Shown: piece by piece, positions 15,818 to 23,082 of the stretch | Layout of the letters: every line of letters begins with the position of its first letter | How positions within the stretch are numbered: position 1 is the first letter of the stretch | Assembly: GCF_900101745.1 (NCBI RefSeq) | Contig: NZ_FNAD01000023.1 | Location: 42,249 to 89,259 of the forward strand | Length of the DNA: 47,011 nucleotides | From: Glycomyces harbinensis | GTDB lineage: Bacteria; Actinomycetota; Actinomycetes; Mycobacteriales; Micromonosporaceae | Reading direction: 5' to 3' | Notes under the pieces: model-generated | What the model was told of the DNA's origin: nothing | The model's input: only the letters and a program-made list of their open reading frames with translations | Databases searched by the model: none | Program-made: the position numbers and the translations under genes

Positions 15818-17011
15818 CGCCGTCCTGATGAACGCAGACAACCGCAGGTGGCGTCCCCGCTGTTCGAGCTCTCCGCCGACATGCGGACGACCGCCGAGCG
15901 GCGCCGCCGCTCCCACCGGTCCCACTCCAAGTACGACCGTGAAGTGGTGCCGATGCCCGAGCCCGCGCTGACGACGCGGACGCCGGACCCGTGGATGGAA
16001 TCCGCACCCCTGCTCACCGGCATGGACGAGGTCGGCGCGGGACTGCTCGACTCACTGGACGCGATGCAGCGCGTCGCCGCCTCCGCGGGCCGCGGCCCCC
16101 TGCTCATCAACGCCTCGCCGGGCACCGGCAAGACGCACCTGCTCATCCGCCGCGTGGCCTACCTCGTGCAGGAGCTCGGCGTACCGGCCGGGCAGTGCCT
16201 GGTCCTGGCCGCCGCCGCGCCCGGCGCCGCCCGCATCCGCCGCGAACTGGGCACGCTCATGGGCCGCGAGGCCGCCTCGATCACCGTCGCCGAGTTCGAC
16301 GACTTCGCCGCCGCGAGCCCGCCCGGACTGGGCCACCTGTTCATCGACGACCTTCCGCGCATGCCGATGCGCCTGTTCCGCCAGCTCACCGAGCGCCGCG
16401 GGCCCGAAGCGGACGTCACCGCGACCGGCGACCCCGACTCGGCCCTGTGCCCCGGCGACCCGGCCGCGTTCGCCGCGTTCTCCGAGCAGTTCACGCAGGC
16501 CCACGTCATGCGTCTGTCCCGCAACCACCGCAGCCCCGCCGCGGTCTTGGTCGCCGCCTCCCAGGTGATCGAGCCGATCAGCCGCGTCCCGGGCCGCCTC
16601 GTGCAGCCCGAGCGGCCCGCGCTCGAAGGCTCGGGCATCGGCCGCTACTTCGCCCTCGACCCCGACGACGAGAAGCGCTTCGTCGCCGACCTCACCGACC
16701 GGCTCGACGAGCTGGGCGTCGCGCCCGAGGAGCTGGCGGTCATCGGACCCGACGGCATGTCGGTCGCCGAAGCCGCCGACGGCGAGTTCCGCGTGGTGTG
16801 CCTCACCGGGATGACCGCCGAGGACTGGCCGAACACGGCCGCCGCGCGCCGCGAGCTCTACGTCGCGCTCGGGCGCACCAGGGACCTGGCCTACGTGAGC
16901 CACACCGGTACGGGCTCGCCGCTCCTGGCCGATGTGGACCAGGGCCTGTTCAGTCCTTTCGGGATGGTCCCGCGTCCGCGTTCGGGCCCTGAGCAGCCGC
17001 GACTGCTGTAG
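15815..17011 (+). CDS. Compact UvrD/PcrA-like ATPase
   Basis: A 398-residue protein with the order of motifs of an SF1 UvrD helicase but far too short. Walker A NASPGTGKTHLLIRRVAYLV at about residue 100; motif II LFIDDLPRMPMRLFRQL at about 170, with DD in place of the DE of DExQ; motif III ATGDPDSALCPGDPAAF at about 205; motif IV MRLSRNHRSP at about 232; motif VI-like ELYVALGRTRDLAYVSH at about 350. Little room remains for the 1B and 2B subdomains that contact DNA. It may be a regulatory or translocase-like ATPase rather than a processive helicase. The first ~45 residues are basic and of uncertain reality; ATG 15881 and 15953 are alternative starts. It lies 93 bp before the MinD-like gene. 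Confidence 0.75.
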   Translation: MRRPDERRQPQVASPLFELSADMRTTAERRRRSHRSHSKYDREVVPMPEPALTTRTPDPWMESAPLLTGMDEVGAGLLDSLDAMQRVAASAGRGPLLINASPGTGKTHLLIRRVAYLVQELGVPAGQCLVLAAAAPGAARIRRELGTLMGREAASITVAEFDDFAAASPPGLGHLFIDDLPRMPMRLFRQLTERRGPEADVTATGDPDSALCPGDPAAFAAFSEQFTQAHVMRLSRNHRSPAAVLVAASQVIEPISRVPGRLVQPERPALEGSGIGRYFALDPDDEKRFVADLTDRLDELGVAPEELAVIGPDGMSVAEAADGEFRVVCLTGMTAEDWPNTAAARRELYVALGRTRDLAYVSHTGTGSPLLADVDQGLFSPFGMVPRPRSGPEQPRLL

Positions 17012-17104
17012 CCCGGTACGCACCGGCCACGCGGAGTTCCCACGCGACCACGAACGGATGGGACACAATAGTCGGGTAACCGCCGTCTCACGCTGGGAGT
17101 CCCG

Positions 17105-18406
17105 ATGGAGCACACCGAAGAGGACACCGTGCCTCTGCACCGGCCCGACGCTCCAGGGTGGTCACCGTTCGCCCCGCCGGAATTGAACCGGCAGTACGCC
17201 GCTCCCCAGGAGCCGCACCGGCATCCGCCCGAGGCGGTCCGCAATCCGCGCAGCGGCGACCACGTCCCCAGCGCGCCGCCGCCCGCGGCGACGCCGATGC
17301 CCGGCGCCGAGGCCGAACCGGTCGCCGCCGATCCCGCCGCCCCCTTCATCCAGGGAAGCGACGGCTGGCCCGCGCCCCCGCAGCCGACGCCGCCGCAGGC
17401 CGCGCCGAACGGCCGGCAGCCGGACCGGCTGCCCGTGCCCGTCTTCCCCGACCACACCGGGGCCCTCGAACGCGTCGGCGTCACCGCCGACGACTTCTCC
17501 TCCCGCCGGGTCGTCCCGCCGCGCCCGCCCGTGGCCGAGACCGGCCTGCGCGGCGCGCTCCACCGCCTCAGCCTCGGCGTCCTCGCCCTCCCGCCCGGCC
17601 CGCGCGAGACGGCCCGCAACCGGGCGGTCGAGACGGTGCGCCGCAACTTCGGCGGGCTGCGCCAGATCACCGTCGTCAACCCCAAGGGCGGGGCGGGCAA
17701 GACCGTCGCGGTCCTCATGCTCGCCATGACCTTCGGCCGCCACCGCGGCGGCTACGTCCTCGCCTGGGACAACAACGAGACGCAGGGGACGCTGGGGATG
17801 CGGGCCCAGCAGGACTTCCACGTCCGCACCGTCCGCGACCTGCTGCGGGACCTCGACCACTTCCGGGGTCCGACCGGGCGCATCGGCGACCTGTCGCAGT
17901 ACGTGCGGGCGCAGGGCGGGGCGATGTTCGACGTGCTCGCCTCCGACGAGTCCGCGACGGCCGGGGAGATGCTCACCTCGCAGGCCTTCGGGGATCTGCG
18001 CGAGGCGGTCTCGCGGTTCTACAAGCTCATCGTGGTCGACACCGGCAACAACGTGCGGGCGGCGAACTGGCAGGCGGCCATCGACGCGACCGATCAGCTG
18101 GTGGTGACCATGTCGGCCCGCAACGACTCGGCCGAGACGGCGGCGAGGATGCTCGACCACCTGGAGCAGACCGGCAGGCGGGACCTGGTGCGCGGGGCGG
18201 TGTCGGTGGTCTCGATGCCCGCCCACCGCAAGGACGTGGACCTGCCCGCGGTGCAGCGGCACTTCGCGGCCCGCACGAGGGCGGTGCTGCTGGCGCCCTA
18301 TGAGAAGCTCCTCGACTCGGGGGAGCCGATCCGCTACGACTCGTTGAGCAAGGCGTCGTCGGGCGCCTGGCTGAGGATCTCCTCGGCCGTCGCCGAGGGG
18401 CTGTGA
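17105..18406 (+). CDS. MinD/ParA-like ATPase with disordered Pro-rich N-terminus
   Basis: A 433-residue protein. Residues 1-150 are rich in Pro, Ala and charged residues and look disordered; the rest is a SIMIBI P-loop domain with the full deviant Walker A VNPKGGAGKTVAVLML (about 190-203), a switch I-like AWDNNETQGTLGMRA, Walker B-like KLIVVDTGNNVRAA, and MSARNDSAETAARML. This layout recalls the ESX-linked MinD-like proteins (for example EspI), but no ESX gene is nearby. The Asp of the usual DxDxQ switch is NNETQ here. Start ATG has GGAG 5 nt upstream. Its 3' end overlaps the convergent TetR gene by 73 bp. The role is unknown: positioning of a cell-envelope machine is a guess. Confidence 0.8.
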   Translation: MEHTEEDTVPLHRPDAPGWSPFAPPELNRQYAAPQEPHRHPPEAVRNPRSGDHVPSAPPPAATPMPGAEAEPVAADPAAPFIQGSDGWPAPPQPTPPQAAPNGRQPDRLPVPVFPDHTGALERVGVTADDFSSRRVVPPRPPVAETGLRGALHRLSLGVLALPPGPRETARNRAVETVRRNFGGLRQITVVNPKGGAGKTVAVLMLAMTFGRHRGGYVLAWDNNETQGTLGMRAQQDFHVRTVRDLLRDLDHFRGPTGRIGDLSQYVRAQGGAMFDVLASDESATAGEMLTSQAFGDLREAVSRFYKLIVVDTGNNVRAANWQAAIDATDQLVVTMSARNDSAETAARMLDHLEQTGRRDLVRGAVSVVSMPAHRKDVDLPAVQRHFAARTRAVLLAPYEKLLDSGEPIRYDSLSKASSGAWLRISSAVAEGL

Positions 18407-19002
18407 GCCGACAGGAGGTCGACCAGGCCCGCCGCGGCGTCGGCGAGGCGGCCGTCGTCCTCGTCGGCGTGGCCGATGACCAGCGCGCCCTGGATGAACA
18501 CGAGGGCGGTGCGGGCCAGGCGGCCGGTGTCGGCCGCCGCGTCCATCTCGCCGCGCTCGACCGCCCGTGCCAGGATTGCGGCGAGATCGCGTTCGAGTTC
18601 GGTCCACGCCTCTTGGACGCGGCGCATCGTGGCCGGGTCGTCGGCCAGCTCGACGGCGGCGCGGACGACGAAGCCGCCCTCCTTGGAGTGGCGCACCACG
18701 ACGTCGAGCAGGTCGCCCACGACCCGCGGCGCGTCGAGCCGCTCCTCCTCCACCTGATCGAGAGCCCGGCGGGTTATCGCGCGCAGTTCGGGTTCGGTGT
18801 CCTCTCTATAGCGGCCCAGGGCCGTGATGTAGAGCTGGTGCTTGGAGCCGAAGGCGGCGTAGAGTCCGGCCCGGTTCATGCCGGTGGCCGCCACGAGGTC
18901 CGACATGGAGGTCGCGGAGAAGCCGCGCTCCAGGAACACGCGTGTCGCAGCCCGCAGGACTCTGTCCAAATCGGCGTTCTTATTTCTGCTCACGTTGTGC
19001 AC
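18334..19002 (-). CDS. TetR family transcriptional regulator
   Basis: A 222-residue regulator. The N-terminal helix-turn-helix is classic: VLRAATRVFLERGFSATSMSDLVAATGMNRAGLYAAFGSKHQLY (split here only by prose) with HTH at about residues 30-52, followed by a TetR_C-type ligand domain (VVRHSKEGGFVVRAAVEL, LARTALVFIQGALVIGHA). The start is GTG 19002 or GTG 18993; neither has a strong ribosome site. It is divergent from the cobalamin riboswitch operon, and a clean palindrome lies between (19048-19070), so it probably represses itself and possibly that operon. Its 3' end overlaps the MinD-like gene tail-to-tail by 73 bp. The ligand is unknown. Confidence 0.87.
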   Translation of the reverse strand: MHNVSRNKNADLDRVLRAATRVFLERGFSATSMSDLVAATGMNRAGLYAAFGSKHQLYITALGRYREDTEPELRAITRRALDQVEEERLDAPRVVGDLLDVVVRHSKEGGFVVRAAVELADDPATMRRVQEAWTELERDLAAILARAVERGEMDAAADTGRLARTALVFIQGALVIGHADEDDGRLADAAAGLVDLLSAHSPSATAEEILSQAPDDALLNES

Positions 19003-19047
19003 CGTATCGACACCCGGTGCTACGGGTCAATAACCGGAAGGCGGGAG

Positions 19048-19070
19048 TTCACTCGCGAGACGCGAGTGAA
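19048..19070. promoter_or_regulatory. Probable TetR operator palindrome
   Basis: A perfect 10-3-10 inverted repeat: ttcactcgcg, aga, cgcgagtgaa. It lies between the divergent TetR and cobalamin-operon promoters, 18 bp above the TetR -35-like TTGACC and 25 bp above the operon -35. Size and symmetry suit a TetR dimer. Confidence 0.65.
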
Positions 19071-19078
19071 CGGATGCA

Positions 19079-19094
19079 CTGGGAGTACTCCCAG
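19079..19094. promoter_or_regulatory. 16-bp perfect palindrome next to the operon -35
   Basis: ctgggagtactcccag is a perfect 8+8 palindrome ending 1 bp before the TTGACA of the cobalamin operon promoter. It may be a second operator for TetR or for another regulator; its sequence differs from the 19048-19070 site. Confidence 0.5.
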
Positions 19095-19095
19095 C

Positions 19096-19125
19096 TTGAC
19101 ACCCAGCGAAGTCACCCGCGAGAAT
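19096..19125 (+). promoter_or_regulatory. Promoter of the cobalamin uptake operon
   Basis: TTGACA (19096-19101), 18-nt spacer, GAGAAT (19120-19125). This is the best sigma-70/HrdB match in the window. Predicted transcription start at about 19132, a few bases before the riboswitch P1 stem, as expected. Confidence 0.7.
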
Positions 19126-19137
19126 GAGCCCAAACTG

Positions 19138-19308
19138 AACAGGCGCGAGGCGGGGGAAGTCCGGTGAAAGGCCGGCGCTGACCCGCAACGGTAGTCGCGG
19201 TTCGACGTCTTCAGCGAGCACGGTCGAAGCGAGCATGTCGAACGAATGCCGAGCACCCTTCAAAGCTCGGTCCACCCGCGTGAGCCCGAATACCCGTCTG
19301 CGCCGAAC
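19138..19308 (+). promoter_or_regulatory. Cobalamin (B12) riboswitch
   Basis: The conserved B12-box core is clear: ggggaagtccggtgaaa, then gccggcgctgacccgcaacgg, with the downstream element gagcccgaataccc. The outer P1 stem can close as ggcgc (19142-19146) with gcgcc (19300-19304). It matches the adenosylcobalamin riboswitch (Rfam Cobalamin class) that turns genes off when B12 is plentiful. It precedes the capture-protein gene, which places the whole downstream operon in B12 metabolism. Confidence 0.9.
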
Positions 19309-19320
19309 CCATTTTGTCAA

Positions 19321-19342
19321 CGCCTGTCGTGGTCTACAGGCG
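19321..19342 (+). terminator. Hairpin after the riboswitch, possible expression platform
   Basis: cgcctgt (19321-19327) pairs with acaggcg (19336-19342) around an 8-nt loop, 12 bp after the riboswitch and 55 bp before the start codon. It could be the ligand-dependent terminator, or only a leader stem; there is just a short ctt after it. Confidence 0.4.
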
Positions 19343-19397
19343 CTTGCGGCGCCGCCGCCTGCCCGAAGACCCCACTCGCTCTAGGAAAGGTCAGGCA

Positions 19398-20723
19398 ATG
19401 CGCCACCTGTCCGGTCGACTGCTGGCCGCCGCCGCGGTCGTGCCCATCTCCGTCCTCGCCTCCGCCGTACCGGCCCAGGCCCAATCCGAGACGTTCGACG
19501 CGCCCGCCCAGGCCGCCGCGAGCTGGCTCGTCTCCCAGTCCGACGGCACGTCCTGGTCCGCGGGCGACGTCTCGACCTCCCTGGACGCGGTCATCGCGCT
19601 CCAGGCCGCCGGGGTCGGCGGCGACCACGTCAAGACCACTTTGGAATGGCTGAACGACACCGAGACGCTCACGCCGTACGTGTACCCGGCGGTCGAGGGC
19701 GCGGCCGAACCGGTCCTGAGCGCGGGCTCGGCCGGGAAGGTCATGTACGCGGTCGCCACCGCCGGGGGCGACGCGACCGACTTCGCCGGGATCAGGCTCG
19801 CCGACGAGGTGACGGCCGCGCAGACCGCGAACGGCACCTATGGCGACGGGACCGCGCTGTCGACGGCGTGGGCGGTGCTCGGACTCTCGCGCACCGACGC
19901 CCCCGCGGGCGAGGAGGCGGCCGCGGGTCTCGCGGCGGTCCAGTGCCCCGACGGCGGCTTCAGCTTCGGCGACATCGACGGCGGGGACGACTGCGTCTCC
20001 GACCCGGACTCGACGGGCCTGGTCGTCTCGGCCCTGGCGACGCTCCCGGGCGACGCCGCCTCGACCTCGGTCGAGTCGGCCGTGACCTGGCTGGAGTCGG
20101 CGCAGGCCGAGAACGGCGGGTTCGACAACGGCTTCGGCGAGAACGCGAACTCGACGGCGATGGCCGCGCAGGCGTTCTTCGCGACTGAGCGCGCCGACGC
20201 GGCCGAGCGAGCCGTGGCGTACCTCCTGGAGCTCCAGTTCGACTGCGCCGGAACGGCTCCGGGCGCGTTCATGTACACCGACCCCGAGGACCCCGAGTTC
20301 GGCGAGGCGACGCGCCTGCTGGCGACGGCGCAGGCCATGGTCCCGGTGTCGGGTCAGAACCTCGCCGACCTCGACGCCTCGAGCATCGCGGCCGACGTGC
20401 CGGGCGACGCCTGCGCGGTGGCCGACGGCGGCGACGCGACCGAAGCGGAGACGGAGGCCGACGCCGACACGGCGGCGTGGCTGCCGTGGGCGATCGGCGC
20501 CGCGGTGCTGGTGCTGGCCGCGCTCATCATCGCGTTCGCCGTCAAGGCGCGCAAGAACGGTGAGAACGGCGCGGCCCCGACCGACCCGGACGCCCGTGCG
20601 GCCGACGTCGAGACGGACGCGCTCGCGACCGGCGAGGCCCCGGCGGCCGATGACGCGACCGGCACCGATTCCGGTCTCGACGACGAGCCGAAGGGCGACG
20701 AGCCCGGCCGGGACAAGCAGTAG
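19398..20723 (+). CDS. Membrane-anchored alpha-barrel protein, transcobalamin/intrinsic-factor-like (prenyltransferase-repeat fold)
   Basis: A 441-residue exported protein. Signal peptide 1-29 ends at PAQAQ. Residues about 35-350 are helical repeats of the prenyltransferase/squalene-oxidase (alpha6/alpha6 barrel) type, with AASWLVSQ, AVQCPDGGFSFGDIDGGDDC (about 181) and AQAENGGFDNGF (about 235). This is the fold of the N-terminal cobalamin-binding domain of intrinsic factor and transcobalamin. Two likely disulfides (C...C near 182-197, and about 290-340) fit an extracellular place. A single membrane helix (about 361-385) anchors it, followed by an acidic ~55-residue cytosolic tail. It is the first gene after the B12 riboswitch. 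ATG 19398 has AAAGG upstream. Cobalamin capture is inferred from fold plus context. Confidence 0.8.
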   Translation: MRHLSGRLLAAAAVVPISVLASAVPAQAQSETFDAPAQAAASWLVSQSDGTSWSAGDVSTSLDAVIALQAAGVGGDHVKTTLEWLNDTETLTPYVYPAVEGAAEPVLSAGSAGKVMYAVATAGGDATDFAGIRLADEVTAAQTANGTYGDGTALSTAWAVLGLSRTDAPAGEEAAAGLAAVQCPDGGFSFGDIDGGDDCVSDPDSTGLVVSALATLPGDAASTSVESAVTWLESAQAENGGFDNGFGENANSTAMAAQAFFATERADAAERAVAYLLELQFDCAGTAPGAFMYTDPEDPEFGEATRLLATAQAMVPVSGQNLADLDASSIAADVPGDACAVADGGDATEAETEADADTAAWLPWAIGAAVLVLAALIIAFAVKARKNGENGAAPTDPDARAADVETDALATGEAPAADDATGTDSGLDDEPKGDEPGRDKQ

Positions 20724-20751
20724 CCGGGCGCATGATCCGCGCCGGGCGATC

Positions 20752-20790
20752 CGCGCGTAGCGCCCGCCGATTCGGCGGGCGCTACGCGCG
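20752..20790 (+). terminator. Strong hairpin inside the cobalamin operon
   Basis: A perfect 19-bp inverted repeat (20752-20770 with 20772-20790), 28 bp after the first gene's stop. As a terminator it would reduce expression of the downstream transporter genes relative to the first capture protein. Confidence 0.7.
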
Positions 20791-20833
20791 CTTCACCGGG
20801 GCCGGCCTCCGGTCGGGACGCGGGCCGGGAGGC

Positions 20834-20873
20834 GATGTCGCACCCCGGTGGCACCCTGAAGACCGGGGGCCCG
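20834..20873 (+). repeat. Dispersed intergenic repeat, copy A
   Basis: Box 1 TGTCGCACC and box 2 ACCGGGGGCCCG, separated by 16 nt. It can fold through ccccggt/accgggg. Ungapped match to copy B 93 bp downstream (about 30 of 40 bases). Confidence 0.55.
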
Positions 20874-20926
20874 CGGCCCCGGCAACGCGATACCTTCGCG
20901 GTGCCCGCCGGGCGGCACGCCCCCTC

Positions 20927-20967
20927 GATGCCGCACCGCTGTGGCACCTTCGAAACCGGGGGCTTTC
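20927..20967 (+). repeat. Dispersed intergenic repeat, copy B
   Basis: Direct repeat of copy A: gatgccgcacc, gtggcacctt and aaccgggggc occupy the same relative positions. Confidence 0.55.
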
Positions 20968-21256
20968 GCCACTGCCGCCCCGGGCCTCGCGGGGTGCCCG
21001 CCTGGCCCGGTGGGCCGACCGGGTCCTCGCGCCGCTGAACCTGCTGTGGCGCCCGCGCGCGCGGGCGCCGTTCCGGCACCTCCTCGCCGCGTTCCCCATG
21101 GCAGGCGCGAACCGCCCGGCGTCGAGGCGGGCCGGTTCCGCGGCGATCGCAGACGCCTGCAACGGCCGGACCCGCTGCCTCACGACGCCCGCCGAGGGCC
21201 GCGGTCCGGTGCCGTACCGGGCCGGTGTCCCGAGCAGTCGGCACCATGCGCTTCCG

Positions 21257-21928
21257 GTGCCCGCGGCGAGCCGCCGTCGAAGCCCGCGCCGGGCCGACGC
21301 CTCGGCGGTCGGGGCCGCTCGTGACGCCCGGCGCCGTGCGCTCGCGCCGAAGCGCCTCCGATCGGCCGGACTGTTCGCCTCGCTTCTCCCCGCGCTCGCG
21401 CTCGTGTTCGCGTCGGCCGTTCCGGCCACTGCGCAGGAGCCCTGCTCCGGGGTCACGGTGGTGGTCGACTTCGGTTCGCTCGCCTCCGATCCCGCGACCG
21501 GGTGCGCCGCCGATCCGGCCGACGGCCTCGACGCGCTCGTCCAGGCGGGCTTCTCGGTCACCGAGGTCGCCGCGATCCGCGGCATGGTCTGCCGCATCGA
21601 CGAACTCCCCGCGACCGACTGCGGCGGCGCCCCTCCCGCCGACCGGTACTGGTCGTACTGGCGCGCCGAGGCCGGCGACGCCGAGTGGACCTACTCGGCC
21701 GTCGGCGGCGCCTTCGCCACGCCCGACGCCGGCGACCTCGAAGGCTGGGCCTTCGGCGACGGCGCCTCGCCGCCCGCGATCAGCCCCGCCGACGCGGCCG
21801 CCCCGGCCGCCGATGCCGATGCCGAATCCGACACGGGCGGCTCCCTCACCTGGCTCGTCGCCGTCGCCGCACTCGCCGTCATCGCCGGGCTCGTCATCTG
21901 GCGCCTGCGCCGCGACCGGCGCGCGTGA
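21257..21928 (+). CDS. Exported DUF4430-like protein, transcobalamin beta-domain-like
   Basis: About 223 residues from GTG 21257; the start is uncertain (in-frame GTG 21209, ATG 21098 and ATG 20732 are also open). A signal peptide ends at PATAQ, and the mature part begins EPCSGVTVVVDFGSL. DGLDALVQAGFSVT and DRYWSYWRAEAGDAEWTYS follow the pattern of DUF4430/transcobalamin C-terminal domains (a helix that starts with LDAL, then WxYW and a GDxxWxY strand). Four cysteines suit disulfides. A C-terminal helix (SLTWLVAVAALAVIAGLVIW) and basic tail anchor it outside-in, like its partner gene. Its stop overlaps the EcfT start (GTGA), tying it to the transporter. Beta-domain homology is my reading of the pattern and needs a profile search. 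Confidence 0.65.
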   Translation: MPAASRRRSPRRADASAVGAARDARRRALAPKRLRSAGLFASLLPALALVFASAVPATAQEPCSGVTVVVDFGSLASDPATGCAADPADGLDALVQAGFSVTEVAAIRGMVCRIDELPATDCGGAPPADRYWSYWRAEAGDAEWTYSAVGGAFATPDAGDLEGWAFGDGASPPAISPADAAAPAADADAESDTGGSLTWLVAVAALAVIAGLVIWRLRRDRRA

Positions 21929-23082
21929 CCATGTCCCCCGACGCGTCCCAGCGCACGGCCCCCGAAGCGACGCGGACCGTCCCGCTGCGCGCGCCCGGCC
22001 GCCGGGTCCACCCCGTCGCCTGGTGGGGCTGGGCGCTCCTGCTCGCCACCGTCGCCGGACGCACCGCGAACCCGTGGCTGCTGCTGCTCATCGTCGCCGT
22101 CGCCGGCCTCGTCGTGACCTGGTGCCGCGGCCCAGAGCCATGGTCGGACGCCTACCGGGTCTTCCTGTTCATCGGCCTCAGCGCCGTCGCGGTCCGCATG
22201 GCGTTCTACATCGTCTTCGGCGGCTCCGACGGCCCGACCGTGCTCGTCACGCTCCCCTCCGCGACCCTCCCGGAGTGGGCCGCGGGCTTCCGGGTCGGCG
22301 GCGCCGTCACCGCCGAGGGCGCCCTCGCGGCCGCCTACGACGGCCTGCGCCTGGCGACGCTCCTGGTCTGCGTCGGCGCCGCGAACGCCCTCGCGAGCCC
22401 GCGGCGGCTCCTGCGGTCGGTCCCGGCCGCCCTCTACGAGGTGAGCGTCGCGGTCGTCGTCGCGTTGTCGGTGGCGCCGCAGCTGGTCGAGAGCGTCGGG
22501 CGGGTCCGCCGCGCGAGGGCCCTGCGCGGCAACACCGGCCGCACCCCCGCGAACCTCATGCGCACCGTCGTCGCCCCGGTCCTGCACGACGCGCTCGACC
22601 GGTCCCTCTCCCTCGCCGCCGCGATGGCCTCGCGCGGGTACGGCCGCGCCGCGGGCGTCCCGGCCCCGGCCCGCCGCGCCACCGGCGCGGCCCTCCTCTT
22701 CGGACTCCTCGGGTTGTGCGCGGGCGCGTACGCGCTGCTCGGCACCACCACGCCGGCGCCGCTGGCCTGGGCGCTGCTCGCGGCCGGCGCCGCCGCGGCC
22801 GTCTTCGGGATCGCGTTCGCGTCCAGGCGCGTCCCGCACACCCGCTACCGGCCCGACCGCTTCAAAGCCGTGGACTGGGCGGTGATCGCCTCGGGCGCGG
22901 CGGCCGTCGCCGGGACCGTCCTCAGCGGCGTGTTCGAGCCCGCCGCGCTGTGGCCCGCGACGAACCCCCTCCGCGTACCCGAACTGCCGCTGTGGGCCGC
23001 GGCCGGCGTCGTCCTCGCCGCCGCCCCCGCGCTGCTCGCACCGTCCGCCCCGTCGTCAAAGCCGCCGAAGGGAACACCATGA
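21925..23082 (+). CDS. ECF transporter T component (EcfT / CbiQ family)
   Basis: A 385-residue membrane protein linking the S component to the ATPases in an energy-coupling-factor transporter. Several hydrophobic segments lie between residues 30 and 140 and again in 240-290 and 325-370. The two coupling-helix signatures are RRARALRGNTGR (about 195) and AAAMASRGYGRAAG (about 233), both with the A-R-G core that contacts the ATPases. The C-terminal hydrophobic part is longer than in minimal EcfT. GTG 21925 overlaps the upstream stop (GTGA); ATG 21931 is an alternative. Equivalent to CbrV of the CbrTUV cobalamin system by context. Confidence 0.85.
   Translation: MTMSPDASQRTAPEATRTVPLRAPGRRVHPVAWWGWALLLATVAGRTANPWLLLLIVAVAGLVVTWCRGPEPWSDAYRVFLFIGLSAVAVRMAFYIVFGGSDGPTVLVTLPSATLPEWAAGFRVGGAVTAEGALAAAYDGLRLATLLVCVGAANALASPRRLLRSVPAALYEVSVAVVVALSVAPQLVESVGRVRRARALRGNTGRTPANLMRTVVAPVLHDALDRSLSLAAAMASRGYGRAAGVPAPARRATGAALLFGLLGLCAGAYALLGTTTPAPLAWALLAAGAAAAVFGIAFASRRVPHTRYRPDRFKAVDWAVIASGAAAVAGTVLSGVFEPAALWPATNPLRVPELPLWAAAGVVLAAAPALLAPSAPSSKPPKGTP

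Larger units (their letters stand above)
20724..21256. other. Long gap between the two capture-protein genes
   Basis: 533 bp containing a strong hairpin (20752-20790) and two tandem copies, 93 bp apart, of the dispersed intergenic repeat. An open frame runs through it into the next gene, but codon-third-position bias is irregular and no ribosome site is seen, so I treat it as untranslated leader. Confidence 0.5.

Noticed and set aside
15759..15971. A short plus-strand frame before the UvrD-like gene
   Set aside because: It overlaps the accepted gene in another frame and has no ribosome site or recognisable content.
16052..17140. A long minus-strand frame opposite the UvrD-like gene
   Set aside because: The plus-strand protein has ordered helicase motifs; the opposite frame has none.
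20732..21256. N-terminal extension of the DUF4430-like protein back to ATG 20732
   Set aside because: It would start inside a strong hairpin, has no ribosome site, and would put a signal peptide 200 residues inside the protein. The in-frame repeat (DVAPRWH / DAAPLWH) is explained by a DNA repeat also found in non-coding regions elsewhere.
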